Made by a program: the position numbers and the translations under genes. The notes beneath the pieces were generated by a model. It saw only the letters and a program-made list of their open reading frames with translations. It was not told the origin of the DNA and did no database searches. From Burkholderia latens (GTDB lineage: Bacteria; Pseudomonadota; Gammaproteobacteria; Burkholderiales; Burkholderiaceae), in contig NZ_CP013435.1 of assembly GCF_001718795.1 (NCBI RefSeq), forward strand, positions 1-64,000: a stretch of DNA of 64,000 nucleotides, written 5' to 3'. Each line of letters starts with the position of its first letter. Position 1 is the stretch's first letter. Positions 1 through 14,369 of the stretch are shown here, one piece after another.

Positions 1-1533
1 CTGACGCCCCAGCAGTACGTGACGTGGATCAAACCCTTGGCCCCGGTGGCCTTCGATGCGTCGGCGAACACGCTGTCGATCGCCGCGCCGAACCGCTTCA
101 AGCTGGACTGGGTCAAGAGCCAGTTTTCGGGCCGGATCTCCGATCTGGCCCGGGAATTCTGGAACACGCCGATCGAAGTCCAGTTCGTTCTCGATCCGAA
201 GGCCGGCATGCGCAGCGCGCCGGCGGGCGCCGCACCGGCCGCTCCGCGCGCGCCGCTCGCGCCGAGCGGCCCCGCTGCGACGGTCGCCGCGATCGCCGCC
301 AACCTGACCGCGAACGCATCGGCTGCGCCGAGCGCGCCGGCCGACGTGCCGATGACGCCGTCGGCGGCTGCCGCGCACCACCTGAACGCCGACGACGCCG
401 ACATCGATCTGCCGAGCCTGCCCGCGCACGAAGCCGCGGCCGGCCGCCGCACATGGCGGCCGGGTCCGGGCGCCGCACCCGCGAACGGCGGCGAAGCCGA
501 TTCGATGTATGAACGTTCGAAGCTGAACCCGGTGCTCACGTTCGACAACTTCGTGACCGGTAAAGCCAACCAGCTCGCGCGCGCCGCCGCGATCCAGGTC
601 GCGGACAACCCCGGCATCTCGTACAACCCGCTGTTCCTGTACGGCGGCGTCGGCCTCGGCAAGACTCACCTGATCCACGCGATCGGCAACCAGCTGTTGC
701 TGGACAAGGCCGGCGCACGGATCCGCTACATCCACGCGGAGCAATACGTGTCCGACGTGGTGAAGGCGTACCAGCGCAAGGCGTTCGACGATTTCAAGCG
801 CTACTACCATTCGCTCGACCTGCTGCTGATCGACGATATCCAGTTCTTCTCCGGCAAATCGCGCACGCAAGAGGAATTCTTCTACGCGTTCGAGGCGCTC
901 GTCGCGAACAAGGCGCAGGTGATCATCACCAGCGACACGTATCCGAAGGAAATCTCGGGCATCGACGATCGCCTGATCTCGCGCTTCGACTCGGGCCTCA
1001 CCGTTGCGATCGAGCCGCCCGAGCTGGAAATGCGCGTCGCGATCCTGATGCGCAAGGCGCAGTCGGAAGGCGTGAACCTGTCCGAAGACGTCGCGTTCTT
1101 CGTCGCGAAGCACCTGCGCTCGAACGTGCGCGAGCTCGAAGGCGCGCTGCGCAAGATCCTCGCGTATTCGAAGTTCCACGGCCGCGAGATCTCGATCGAG
1201 CTGACCAAGGAAGCGCTGAAGGACTTGCTGACCGTGCAGAACCGGCAGATTTCGGTCGAGAACATCCAGAAGACCGTCGCCGACTTCTACAACATCAAGG
1301 TCGCCGACATGTATTCGAAGAAGCGCCCCGCGAACATCGCGCGGCCGCGGCAGATTGCGATGTATCTGGCGAAGGAACTCACGCAGAAGAGCCTGCCGGA
1401 AATCGGCGAGCTGTTCGGCGGGCGCGATCACACGACCGTGCTGCACGCGGTGCGCAAGATCGCCGACGAGCGCAGCAAGGACGCGCAGCTGAACCACGAA
1501 CTGCACGTGCTGGAACAGACGCTGAAGGGGTGA
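1..1533 (+). CDS. dnaA: Chromosomal replication initiator protein DnaA, 5' end cut by the window
   Basis: DnaA binds oriC, melts the duplex and loads the DnaB helicase. The reading frame is open from base 1 ([16 protein letters not shown]), which is domain I, so the true start lies upstream; about 15 residues are missing judging from related proteins. GTG at 19 is in frame but is inside domain I. A long Ala/Pro-rich domain II linker (about 200-500) precedes the AAA+ module, with Walker [10 protein letters not shown] (643-669) and Walker [11 protein letters not shown] (about 820-850). The C-terminal DnaA-box reader [15 protein letters not shown] lies at 1420-1464. dnaN follows 170 bp downstream. 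Identity is certain; only the start is absent. Confidence 0.98.
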   Translation: MTPQQYVTWIKPLAPVAFDASANTLSIAAPNRFKLDWVKSQFSGRISDLAREFWNTPIEVQFVLDPKAGMRSAPAGAAPAAPRAPLAPSGPAATVAAIAANLTANASAAPSAPADVPMTPSAAAAHHLNADDADIDLPSLPAHEAAAGRRTWRPGPGAAPANGGEADSMYERSKLNPVLTFDNFVTGKANQLARAAAIQVADNPGISYNPLFLYGGVGLGKTHLIHAIGNQLLLDKAGARIRYIHAEQYVSDVVKAYQRKAFDDFKRYYHSLDLLLIDDIQFFSGKSRTQEEFFYAFEALVANKAQVIITSDTYPKEISGIDDRLISRFDSGLTVAIEPPELEMRVAILMRKAQSEGVNLSEDVAFFVAKHLRSNVRELEGALRKILAYSKFHGREISIELTKEALKDLLTVQNRQISVENIQKTVADFYNIKVADMYSKKRPANIARPRQIAMYLAKELTQKSLPEIGELFGGRDHTTVLHAVRKIADERSKDAQLNHELHVLEQTLKG

Positions 1534-1563
1534 GCGCGCGCACCGCGCTTGATAATTCGGCCT

Positions 1564-1586
1564 CCGCCCCAATTTAAGGGGGGCGG
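1564..1586 (+). terminator. GC-rich hairpin in the dnaA-dnaN gap
   Basis: CCGCCCC (1564-1570) and GGGGGGCGG (1578-1586) can pair around an AATTTAA loop, 30 bp after the dnaA stop. Only a weak T-rich stretch follows (1587-1595), so this may be a partial terminator or an mRNA structure limiting read-through into dnaN. No clear DnaA box (TTATCCACA type) was seen in this gap. Confidence 0.3.
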
Positions 1587-1703
1587 TTCGGTTTTGAGGC
1601 ACAATACAGGTTTGACCGCCCCGGCGGCGGCGGGCCAAGAGCCCGGCCGGCGGGGCGCTGCGAGGCTGCTGCGCTGCAGGCCGTTACTCAACGAAGGAAC
1701 TCT

Positions 1704-5478
<3,775 letters not shown>

Positions 5479-5495
5479 CGCATTGTAGATAGACG

Positions 5496-5542
5496 CATAA
5501 CCTGAGAAAAACGGATCCATAAGTTGAGAAACTTACGGGTCC
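5496..5542. repeat. Two imperfect tandem copies of a CATAA..TGAGAAA unit after gyrB
   Basis: 5496-5517 reads CATAACCTGAGAAA then AACGGATC. 5518-5542 reads CATAAGTTGAGAAA then CTTACGGGTCC. The two units sit head to tail and share most bases. Multiple short terminal repeats of this sort occur at the ends of some insertion sequences (IS21 family), so this may be a remnant. That is inference only; no transposase fragment was recognised nearby. Confidence 0.4.
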
Positions 5543-5546
5543 GTTT
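5509..5546. terminator. Strong hairpin between gyrB and the mazG-like relic
   Basis: The left arm 5509-5525 and right arm 5530-5546 form a 17-bp stem with one mismatch and one T-G pair around a GAGA loop. The outer AAA/TTT pairs and the flanking TTTCTTATT make it a plausible terminator for gyrB. It could also act on the minus strand for the mazG-like gene that ends at 5633. Confidence 0.65.
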
Positions 5547-5632
5547 CTTATTGGGAGCCGAATTTGTTGGCGTCCATCAACCGGCGTTCGATGCCGAGTG
5601 ACCCTGAACTCGGCTCAACGGTGACCCTCTAC

Positions 5633-5868
5633 TCAATGCCGCCGAATCAACCCGTGATCAGAGTATTTTTTTGATTTTCCGAACACCTTCTCTGCTGGAT
5701 ATTTTTTCGATTGATTTCAATTTTCTCCAGCGCAGCCTTATGGAGATCTATTTCCAATCTATCGGCCAGCAACACCGGTACGCGAGAACGTCTGCCATCT
5801 CATGGCTGATCGCTGTCAACTGGTCAGATGAAAGCTCTACCTTCTCTCCCGAATCGAGCCATTGAAAC
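5633..5868 (-). pseudogene. MazG-like nucleotide pyrophosphohydrolase, 3' fragment
   Basis: This is the C-terminal part of the gene split by two IS66 elements. Read from 5868 leftwards it continues the middle fragment as FQWLDSGEKVELSSDQL, then ISHEMADVLAY, and ends KKYPAEKVFGKSKKYSDH plus a short tail at a TGA (5633-5635). EMAD is the second metal-binding EXXD motif of the MazG all-alpha NTP pyrophosphatase fold. At about 5777 one base appears to be missing: the frame runs into a stop after YRCCWPIDWK, while the next frame restores VLLADRLEIDLHKAALEKI. The gene is therefore frameshifted as well as interrupted. 5861-5868 is the ATTGAAAC target duplication of the left IS66 element. Confidence 0.85.
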
Positions 5869-5923
5869 GTATGCGGTCCACGAACGACGCCCTTCCAATG
5901 AAGGGCAGAAGGTCAGAAGCTAA

Positions 5924-5939
5924 GTGTCCGCGTGGACAC
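5924..5939. promoter_or_regulatory. Palindrome upstream of tnpA in the first IS66
   Basis: GTGTCC (5924-5929), GCGT, GGACAC (5934-5939) is a perfect inverted repeat just before tnpA. The same arms occur upstream of tnpA in the second IS66 (10996-11022) with a longer spacer. It may be a transposase or host-factor binding site. Confidence 0.5.
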
Positions 5940-5955
5940 ATGCACTCAGACCGTG

Positions 5956-6471
5956 ATGACCGAGAAACAAGACCTTCGAAGCAGACTGGTAATTGGCCGC
6001 AGACGGGATGGCCGACGTGAATTTGATGAGGCGGCCGTACAAGAGCTGGTCGAGCTTTGCCTGAAGCCTGGCGTATCGATTGCCCGAGCGGCCATGGATC
6101 ACGACGTCAATCCGAACCAGTTGCGTCGCTGGATCTCGCGCTATCAGCAGCAGATGCTGCAGGCGTCAAGAGATCCGGACCTGATGGTAATCGATGGCGT
6201 CTCGATCGACGCCCCCGGGCCGAGAGTCAGAAGTCCAGTGGATATGAGTCCCCCACCGGCGTTCTTGCCGGTCGTTTCCTCTGCCGCACCCGTGCCCCTG
6301 TCACCGCCGGCATCGACTTCGCCACGGTTGTCGATGACGCTCGCGCTCCAGGTGCGTTTGTCGAACGGTGTCGAACTCGAGCTGGGCAAGGCCATCGCGA
6401 CCATCGACGAACTGACGACCCTGGTTCAGATCCTGGGGAGGATGCCGTGTTCCGGTTCGACGACAAACTGA
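5956..6471 (+). CDS. tnpA: IS66 family accessory protein TnpA
   Basis: TnpA of IS66 is a small helix-turn-helix protein needed for transposition along with TnpB and TnpC. The product starts MTEKQDLRSRLVIG and has a clear DNA-binding segment around residues 18-60 (FDEAAVQELVELCLKPG, then VSIARAAMDHDVNPNQL and RRWISRYQQQ). ATG 5956 was chosen because GTG 5932 falls in the palindrome; GTG 5953 is an alternative. The length of 171 aa is a little above the usual, with a Pro/Ser-rich middle. It overlaps tnpB by 25 bp, consistent with coupled translation. Confidence 0.85.
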   Translation: MTEKQDLRSRLVIGRRRDGRREFDEAAVQELVELCLKPGVSIARAAMDHDVNPNQLRRWISRYQQQMLQASRDPDLMVIDGVSIDAPGPRVRSPVDMSPPPAFLPVVSSAAPVPLSPPASTSPRLSMTLALQVRLSNGVELELGKAIATIDELTTLVQILGRMPCSGSTTN

Positions 6472-6800
6472 AGGTGTATCTGCATCGCGATCCTGTCGAC
6501 TTCCGCTACGGCATGAACAGCCTGTCGATTCTCGTCGAACAGTCGATGCGCCTGAATCCGATGGACTCGTCGCTTTACATCTTCGGAAACCGGCGTCGTG
6601 ACCGGATCAAGATCCTTGGCTGGGATGGTAGTGGTTTCTGGCTTCTGATGAAACGATTGGAGACGAGCCGCTTCATCTGGCCCGACAACAAGGCCGAGGT
6701 CGTGACGATGACGACCGACGTATTACACGCGTTGCTCGACGGCGATGACATCACTGCGATTCGACGGCATCCGAAGCAGGAATATCTGCGCGTGAGCTGA
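6447..6800 (+). CDS. tnpB: IS66 family accessory protein TnpB
   Basis: This 117-residue protein is the IS66 Orf2 (TnpB) type, a small protein required for transposition whose molecular role is unclear. GTG 6447 follows GGGGAG at 6435-6440 and gives the start FRFDDKLKVYLHRDPVDFR. Family hallmarks are DFRYGMNSL, LYIFGNRRRDRIKIL and WDGSGFWLLMKRLE. It overlaps the end of tnpA and is followed 30 bp later by tnpC. Confidence 0.92.
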   Translation: MFRFDDKLKVYLHRDPVDFRYGMNSLSILVEQSMRLNPMDSSLYIFGNRRRDRIKILGWDGSGFWLLMKRLETSRFIWPDNKAEVVTMTTDVLHALLDGDDITAIRRHPKQEYLRVS

Positions 6801-6830
6801 ACACGCCATCGGCATGCTAGTCTAACCGGC

Positions 6831-8411
6831 ATGCCGATCCAGGTCACCCTCTCCGCCGACGAACTGAAGGAACTGCTCGCAATACGCGAGCAGCACGCAG
6901 CACTTCGGCAAGAGCGAGATGAACTACGCGGCGTGCTGCGTCTCGTGACGGCGGAACGCGATCTCGCCGAGGAACGACTCCGAGCCTACCGTCGCGAGCT
7001 GTTCGGCGCAAAGAGCGAAGCGCGAGACTCGGAACAGTTCGGCCTGTTCAACGAAGCCGAGGCGCTCGGTACGAACGCGACGCCCGCGCAGGAAGAGACT
7101 CCGGAAACGACGGTTGCCGCTCACGCGCGCAAGAAGCGCGGCCATCGCAAGCCGCTCGATCCGAATCTGCCGCGCGACGTTGTGCGACACGAACTGCCCG
7201 AAGCCGAACGCTTCTGCGCGCACGACGGGCACGCACTCGTCGAGTTTGGCGTGGAGATCAGCGAGCAGCTCGACGTGATTCCGGAACAGCTTCGTGTGAT
7301 CCAGCACCAGCGCGTCAAATATGCGTGTCCGTGCTGCGATCTCGGCATCAAGGTCACGCCAGCGCCGCCGCGCATCATCCCGCGCGGACTGTTGAGCGAA
7401 TCGGCGCTCGCGTGGATTGCCACCGGCAAGTATCAGTTCGGTATGCCGCTGTATCGCCAGGCAGGTCTGCTGCGGCGCTTCGGCGGCGACATCTCCTCGA
7501 ACACGATCGCCGCCAGCATGGTGCGCGTCGGCCTCGCAACGCAGCCCGTGATCAACCTGATGCGCGATGCGTTGCTCGATGCCGCGCTGATCTACTGCGA
7601 CGAGACGACGCTCCAGGTGCTGAAGGAGGAAGGCCGACGACCTCAAACGAAGAGTTACCTCTGGGCGCAAATGACCGGTTCGGGCGTCCCCATCCGCTGC
7701 TTCACCTATACGCCGGGGCGCGGTACCAAGCTGGCCGACAAGCTGTTCACCGGGATCCGCGAAGGCGCGGTCATGATGACCGACGGCTACGAGCCCTACA
7801 ACGACATCGCACAACGTCACCAACTCGTGCACCTTGGATGCTGGGTTCACGTGAGACGGTACTTCGTCAAGGCGGAAGAGAACGTGCCGAAGGCTGCACG
7901 CTCGCCCGAGCTGCTCGCGACGCGCTTCATCAAATTGATCGGCAAGCTGTTCGCGGCGGAATCCCGGAGTGAGGCGTGGACGGCGGAACGACGGCAGCGG
8001 TTGCGACGACGATACAGCGCACGCGTACTCGACATCATCCACGCGCTGATGCTCGAACAGTCTCCCGGCGTCGTACCGAAAAGCTTGCTTGGCAAGGGGT
8101 TGACCTATCTGCGCGAGCAGTGGCCGAAGCTGATCCGCTACGTCGAGAACGGCAGCCTGCCGATCAGCAACAATCCCTGCGAAAACGCGATTCGCCCGTT
8201 CTGCGTCGGGCGCCGCGGCTGGTTGTTCTCCGACACCGTCGACGGTGCGAACGCGAGCGCCAATCTCTATACGCTCGTCGAGACCTGCAAGGCCAATGGC
8301 ATCGATCCGTACCGATACCTCACCTGGCTGTTCCAGCGTCTGCCCCTGGCGAAGACCGCCGATGATTACGACGCGCTGCTTCCCTGGAAGATGCCCACCC
8401 ACCTCCGCTGA
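6831..8411 (+). CDS. tnpC: IS66 family DDE transposase TnpC
   Basis: TnpC is the catalytic transposase of IS66. The 526-residue protein has an N-terminal coiled coil (about residues 5-60), a zinc-ribbon-like section with YACPCCD, and the DDE domain: YCDETTLQVL, MMTDGYEPYNDI and SNNPCENAIRPFCVGRRGW. The last holds the catalytic Glu and the IS66 C-terminal signature. The gene is intact, so the element could still be active. The right terminal repeat ends 70 bp downstream. Confidence 0.96.
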   Translation: MPIQVTLSADELKELLAIREQHAALRQERDELRGVLRLVTAERDLAEERLRAYRRELFGAKSEARDSEQFGLFNEAEALGTNATPAQEETPETTVAAHARKKRGHRKPLDPNLPRDVVRHELPEAERFCAHDGHALVEFGVEISEQLDVIPEQLRVIQHQRVKYACPCCDLGIKVTPAPPRIIPRGLLSESALAWIATGKYQFGMPLYRQAGLLRRFGGDISSNTIAASMVRVGLATQPVINLMRDALLDAALIYCDETTLQVLKEEGRRPQTKSYLWAQMTGSGVPIRCFTYTPGRGTKLADKLFTGIREGAVMMTDGYEPYNDIAQRHQLVHLGCWVHVRRYFVKAEENVPKAARSPELLATRFIKLIGKLFAAESRSEAWTAERRQRLRRRYSARVLDIIHALMLEQSPGVVPKSLLGKGLTYLREQWPKLIRYVENGSLPISNNPCENAIRPFCVGRRGWLFSDTVDGANASANLYTLVETCKANGIDPYRYLTWLFQRLPLAKTADDYDALLPWKMPTHLR

Positions 8412-8481
8412 TCGGCAGCGCTACCACACATCACGCGCTTCGCCACCTCACTCTGTGGGGCGTCGTTCGTGGACCGCATAC

Positions 8482-8603
8482 ATTGAAACGGCTCCAGCAG
8501 CTCGCTAGCCTCGACGCTCAGCGCCGCCGCCAAATTCTTGGGCGTGTGAAATTTCTGCCAACCCCGCTCCGCTACAAACTGTCGGAGCACATCGCGAAGT
8601 TCT
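8482..8603 (-). pseudogene. MazG-like nucleotide pyrophosphohydrolase, middle fragment
   Basis: This 122-bp piece lies between the two IS66 elements and is bounded by their target duplications (8482-8489 and 8596-8603). Read on the minus strand it encodes VLRQFVAERGWQKFHTPKNL followed by AAALSVEASELLEPFQ. VEASELLE holds the first EXXE metal-binding motif of MazG-like enzymes, and the W..FH.PKNLA pattern is typical of the small stand-alone family. It joins in frame, without extra bases, to 11075-11093 upstream and 5868-5633 downstream once one copy of each duplication is removed. Confidence 0.88.
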
Positions 8604-8638
8604 GTAAGCGACCAGCCAACCCGTCTTGACGAGCGAGT

Positions 8639-10213
8639 TTAGGCGGCAGTCGAGAGAGGTTGCCAACGATGCGGCAGTAGCGCGTCGATGTCGTTGGCCT
8701 TGTGGGTCGGCAAGCGTGTGAGGACGTCCTTCAGATAGGCGAGCGGATCGAGCCCGTTCAGTTGCGCCGATCGAATCAAGCTCATGATGGCGGCCGCGCG
8801 CTGACCCGCACGCAGTGATCCGGCGAACAACCAATTGGACCGGCCGACTGCCCACGGTCGGATCTGGTTTTCGACCCAGTTGTTGTCGATCGGCACATTG
8901 CCGTCATCGAGATAGCGCGTGAGTGCGTCCCATCGTTTCAGGCTGTAGTCCAGCGCCTTCGCAATCGCCGAGCCGTCCGCAACGAGTTTGCGCTGCGCCA
9001 TCAACCATTCATAGAGGGCGTCGCACACCGGCTTGGCCCGACGCTGTCGAAGCCGCTGCCGTTCGTCGACATCCAGTGCTGCGGCCTCGCGTTCGATGTC
9101 GTAGAGCACGGTAAAGAACGGCAGGGCCTGCCCCGCAACATGGCTGCTGTGGTTGGCATGCAATTCAAAGAACTTGCGTCGAGCATGAGCCGCGCATCCG
9201 ATCTCGGTGATGCCGTGCTGGAACGAGGCCTTGTACCCGCTGTAGTCGTCGCATACCAGTTTGCCGTGCCAGCCCGTCAGGAACGTGCGAGCGTGCGCAC
9301 CGGCGCGGCTCTCGGCGAAGTCGTAGACCACCGCGCGCAGTTCGCTGAACTGAGTCGACGTATACGCCCACAGGTATGCCCGGTGCGTTTTGCCCTTGCC
9401 GGGGCTGAGCATTTGCACCGGCGTCTCGTCGGCGTGCAACACCGCCTGTTGCCGGATGGCCTGGCCGAGCGCGTCGACCAACGGCTGCAACTGCACGCCA
9501 CACCGGCCCACCCAGGCACCCAGCGTGGATCTCGGGATGGCCAGTCCCGCACGACCAAAGATCTGTTCCTGGCGATACAGGGGCAGGTGGTCGCCGTACT
9601 TGGCGACCAGCACCTGCGCGAGCAACCCGGCGGTGGGCATGCCCTTGTCGATCACATGCGGTGGAACCGGCGCTTGGATCAGCGTCTCGCACGCTTTGCA
9701 CACCCACTTGCCGCGGATGTGCCGTTCCACCGTAAACACGCCCGGCGTGTAGTCCAGCTTCTCGCTCACGTCCTCGCCGATCCGTATGCGTTCGCAACCG
9801 CACTGGCATGTTGTGCTGTCCGGTTCGTGATGGACGTCGGTGCGTGGCAGTTGCGGCGGCAGTGGTGCCCGTTTCGGCTGCTCGCGTTGCCGTTCAGCTC
9901 GCGTAGGCTCGAGTTGCTCGAGCTCCATCTCGATGGCAACCAAGTCGCCATCGATCGCCTCGTCGAGCAGGTTCATCTGCTCGCTGTTGAGCTGTTCGCT
10001 ACGCCGGCCGAACTGCTGGCGCTTGAGGATCGAGATCTCATGGGTAAGCTGGTCGATGCGGGTCTGCTTGTAGCGGAGTTCCCGATCTCGTTCACTGGCT
10101 TCCCGCTCCTTCTCGTGGATCGCCTGGTCCTTCGACTGGACCTCTGCAATCAGTTGCGCAGTCAGGGCGCGCAACTGTTCCGGGGTGAGTGCGTCGAGGT
10201 CAGCGGGATTCAT
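8639..10213 (-). CDS. tnpC: IS66 family DDE transposase TnpC (second element)
   Basis: The 524-residue catalytic transposase has an N-terminal coiled coil rich in Glu, Arg and Lys (about residues 10-65), then ILKRQQFGRRSEQLN, a typical IS66 start region. A zinc-ribbon-like CQCGCERIRIGEDVSEKLDY follows. The DDE domain shows HADETPVQML, CDDYSGYKASF and DNNWVENQIRPWAVGRSNW. Sequence and ends differ clearly from the first TnpC, so the elements belong to different IS66 groups. The gene is intact and ends 35 bp from the element terminus. Confidence 0.96.
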   Translation of the reverse strand: MNPADLDALTPEQLRALTAQLIAEVQSKDQAIHEKEREASERDRELRYKQTRIDQLTHEISILKRQQFGRRSEQLNSEQMNLLDEAIDGDLVAIEMELEQLEPTRAERQREQPKRAPLPPQLPRTDVHHEPDSTTCQCGCERIRIGEDVSEKLDYTPGVFTVERHIRGKWVCKACETLIQAPVPPHVIDKGMPTAGLLAQVLVAKYGDHLPLYRQEQIFGRAGLAIPRSTLGAWVGRCGVQLQPLVDALGQAIRQQAVLHADETPVQMLSPGKGKTHRAYLWAYTSTQFSELRAVVYDFAESRAGAHARTFLTGWHGKLVCDDYSGYKASFQHGITEIGCAAHARRKFFELHANHSSHVAGQALPFFTVLYDIEREAAALDVDERQRLRQRRAKPVCDALYEWLMAQRKLVADGSAIAKALDYSLKRWDALTRYLDDGNVPIDNNWVENQIRPWAVGRSNWLFAGSLRAGQRAAAIMSLIRSAQLNGLDPLAYLKDVLTRLPTHKANDIDALLPHRWQPLSTAA

Positions 10214-10276
10214 GCAGGCCAGTCTGCCAGAACGCTGTAGGCGGTGGAAGCTGAACTGTTTACGCCTCCGTCGTAC

Positions 10277-10615
10277 TCAGACGACACGGATCACGCCACT
10301 CTCGCCAATGCGTTGCCACGGCAGGCCCAGCACCAGGCCGGCCAGTTGTTCGTGCGTCAGTTCATGCTGCTTCGGTTCGCTGCCGGCGTGCGGCCAGGCA
10401 AATTGCCCCTGATTCAGACGTCGTGCTGCCAACCAAATGCCGATCCCGTCGTGGATCAGGACCTTCATGCGGTTGGCGCGGCGATTGGCGAACAGATAAG
10501 CATGGTGCGGGTGCGCGGCACCGAATACCTTGACCACGCGCGCCAAGGCCGTGTCGAAACCGGCACGCATGTCCAGCGGATCGGTCGCCAGCCAGATCTC
10601 GTCGACGCGGATCAC
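10277..10615 (-). CDS. tnpB: IS66 family accessory protein TnpB (second element)
   Basis: This is a 112-residue TnpB/Orf2 protein. GTG at 10615 overlaps the tnpA stop as GTGA, indicating coupled translation. Family features are EIWLATDPLDMRAGFDTALA, HAYLFANRRANRMKVLIHD and GIGIWLAARRLNQGQF. A 63-bp gap separates it from tnpC. Confidence 0.9.
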   Translation of the reverse strand: MIRVDEIWLATDPLDMRAGFDTALARVVKVFGAAHPHHAYLFANRRANRMKVLIHDGIGIWLAARRLNQGQFAWPHAGSEPKQHELTHEQLAGLVLGLPWQRIGESGVIRVV

Positions 10616-10995
10616 CGCATCCACTCGCGCAGCCAGGCGGCACACTGGGCGGCTTCGGACACGGGCCAACTGACCGTGATCGACTGATCGCCCCGGCGCA
10701 CCTCGATGCGGATCTCTGCCGAGTGCGGACTCGGCGCTCCCAATGGCACCGACACAAAGGCTGGCAGCGACGGTGGCGTGGCCGGTGGACGACCCAGCGG
10801 TCTCTTGGGAAGTCGCCCCTCCGCCTGATCGATCCAGCGCCGCAGCAGATTCGCGTTGAGCCGGTGTTCCAGCGCGACCGCAGCAACCGATACGCCGATT
10901 CCCTGGCACGCAGCTACCACCTGCGCCTTGAACTCCTCGCTGTACCGTTGCCGGCGACGACGCTCGGGGAATGCTTCCGATTCGATAGTGTTCAC
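10612..10995 (-). CDS. tnpA: IS66 family accessory protein TnpA (second element)
   Basis: The 127-residue protein starts MNTIESEAFPERRRRQRYSE and has an N-terminal helix-turn-helix (FKAQVVAACQGIGVSVAAVA, then LEHRLNANLLRRWI) like IS3/IS66 TnpA proteins. It is the first gene of the element, 79 bp inside the terminus, and overlaps tnpB by 4 bp. Confidence 0.9.
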   Translation of the reverse strand: MNTIESEAFPERRRRQRYSEEFKAQVVAACQGIGVSVAAVALEHRLNANLLRRWIDQAEGRLPKRPLGRPPATPPSLPAFVSVPLGAPSPHSAEIRIEVRRGDQSITVSWPVSEAAQCAAWLREWMR

Positions 10996-11022
10996 GTGTC
11001 CGCTTATTCGTTAGGTGGACAC
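10996..11022. promoter_or_regulatory. GTGTCC/GGACAC inverted repeat upstream of tnpA in the second IS66
   Basis: GTGTCC (10996-11001) and GGACAC (11017-11022) flank a 15-bp spacer just upstream of tnpA. The first IS66 has the same arms with a 4-bp spacer at 5924-5939. The shared position in two otherwise different elements suggests a binding site. Confidence 0.45.
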
Positions 11023-11074
11023 GATACTCCCAAGAGCTTTACCCCAACTCAAGACGGGTTGCCCGGCCGCTTAC

Positions 11075-11093
11075 GAAGTTCTTGCAATTCCAC
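11075..11093 (-). pseudogene. MazG-like nucleotide pyrophosphohydrolase, 5' fragment
   Basis: The start of the interrupted gene is GTG at 11093, preceded on the minus strand by GGAG six bases upstream. It encodes MELQEL, and 11075-11082 is the duplicated target of the second IS66. The frame continues exactly at 8603. The region from 11094 to 11201 should hold the original promoter, but no convincing hexamer pair was seen. Confidence 0.75.
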
Positions 11094-11201
11094 TATTTTC
11101 TCCGCCGGGCCTGCATATAAAGTTTCAATAGCAACCGGAGCGCATAGAGCACGAAATGTGACCCATGCCGCGTACGCAGCACGCCTTTCCGCCGCAAATG
11201 C

Positions 11202-11231
11202 AAAAACCCCCGCCGGTTCGGGCGGGGGTTT
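11202..11231 (-). terminator. Terminator of the rRNA operon
   Basis: On the minus strand AACCCCCGCC, a short loop and GGCGGGGGTT form a 10-bp GC-rich stem followed by TTTTTG. It lies 14 bp beyond the 5S gene. Confidence 0.9.
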
Positions 11232-11244
11232 CTGGCTTGAGGGG

Positions 11245-11359
11245 AGCCTGACGATTACCTACTTTCACACGGGAATCCGCACTATCATCGGCGTAGAGTC
11301 GTTTCACGGTCCTGTTCGGGATGGGAAGGGGTGGGACCGACTCGCTATGGTCATCAGGC
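11245..11359 (-). rRNA. rrf: 5S ribosomal RNA
   Basis: The minus strand reads GCCTGATGACCATAGCGAGT at the 5' end and ends GTAGGTAATCGTCAGGC, which pairs with the 5' end. It contains the conserved CCCATCCCGAAC loop. The 115-nt length is normal. Exact ends are good to a base or two. Confidence 0.95.
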
Positions 11360-11488
11360 AAAGAGGGTTGTCCTGCTGGCATGGCCAACAGAACCAATCT
11401 GGGAAGAAGCAGTAATTTTAGGTTGTGTGTATCACACACGAGAATCCAACCGTCCGACGCGCTCTGTAGCGCGAAACAGACTTGTTAT

Positions 11489-14369
<2,881 letters not shown>

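Larger units (their letters stand above)
5869..8481 (+). mobile_element. Complete IS66-family insertion sequence, first copy (2613 bp)
   Basis: The two ends are inverted repeats whose outer 24 bases match exactly, beginning GTATGCGGTCCACGAACGAC; the left copy starts at 5869 and the right ends at 8481. The 8-bp ATTGAAAC flanks the element at 5861-5868 and 8482-8489, the duplication size known for IS66. It carries tnpA, tnpB and tnpC in the usual order, all open. It is inserted in the MazG-like gene in the opposite orientation. It is distinct from the second element at 8604-11074: different ends, different length and diverged proteins. Confidence 0.95.
8604..11074 (-). mobile_element. Complete IS66-family insertion sequence, second copy (2471 bp)
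   Basis: The ends are inverted repeats: GTAAGCGACCAGCCAACCCG from 8604, and GTAAGCGGCCGGGCAACCCG read on the minus strand from 11074. They match at 24 of the first 27 bases, differing at three. The 8-bp GAAGTTCT is duplicated at 8596-8603 and 11075-11082. tnpA, tnpB and tnpC are all intact and run on the minus strand. The GTAAGCG end is the common IS66 terminus, unlike that of the first element. It sits in the 5' part of the MazG-like gene, in the same orientation as that gene. Confidence 0.96.

Noticed and set aside
1534..1703. DnaA boxes or a second origin in the dnaA-dnaN gap
   Set aside because: No TTATCCACA-like cluster was found in the gap.
5671..5865. 64-residue plus-strand frame between gyrB and the first IS66
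   Set aside because: It is antisense to the 3' fragment of the MazG-like gene, which explains the sequence better.
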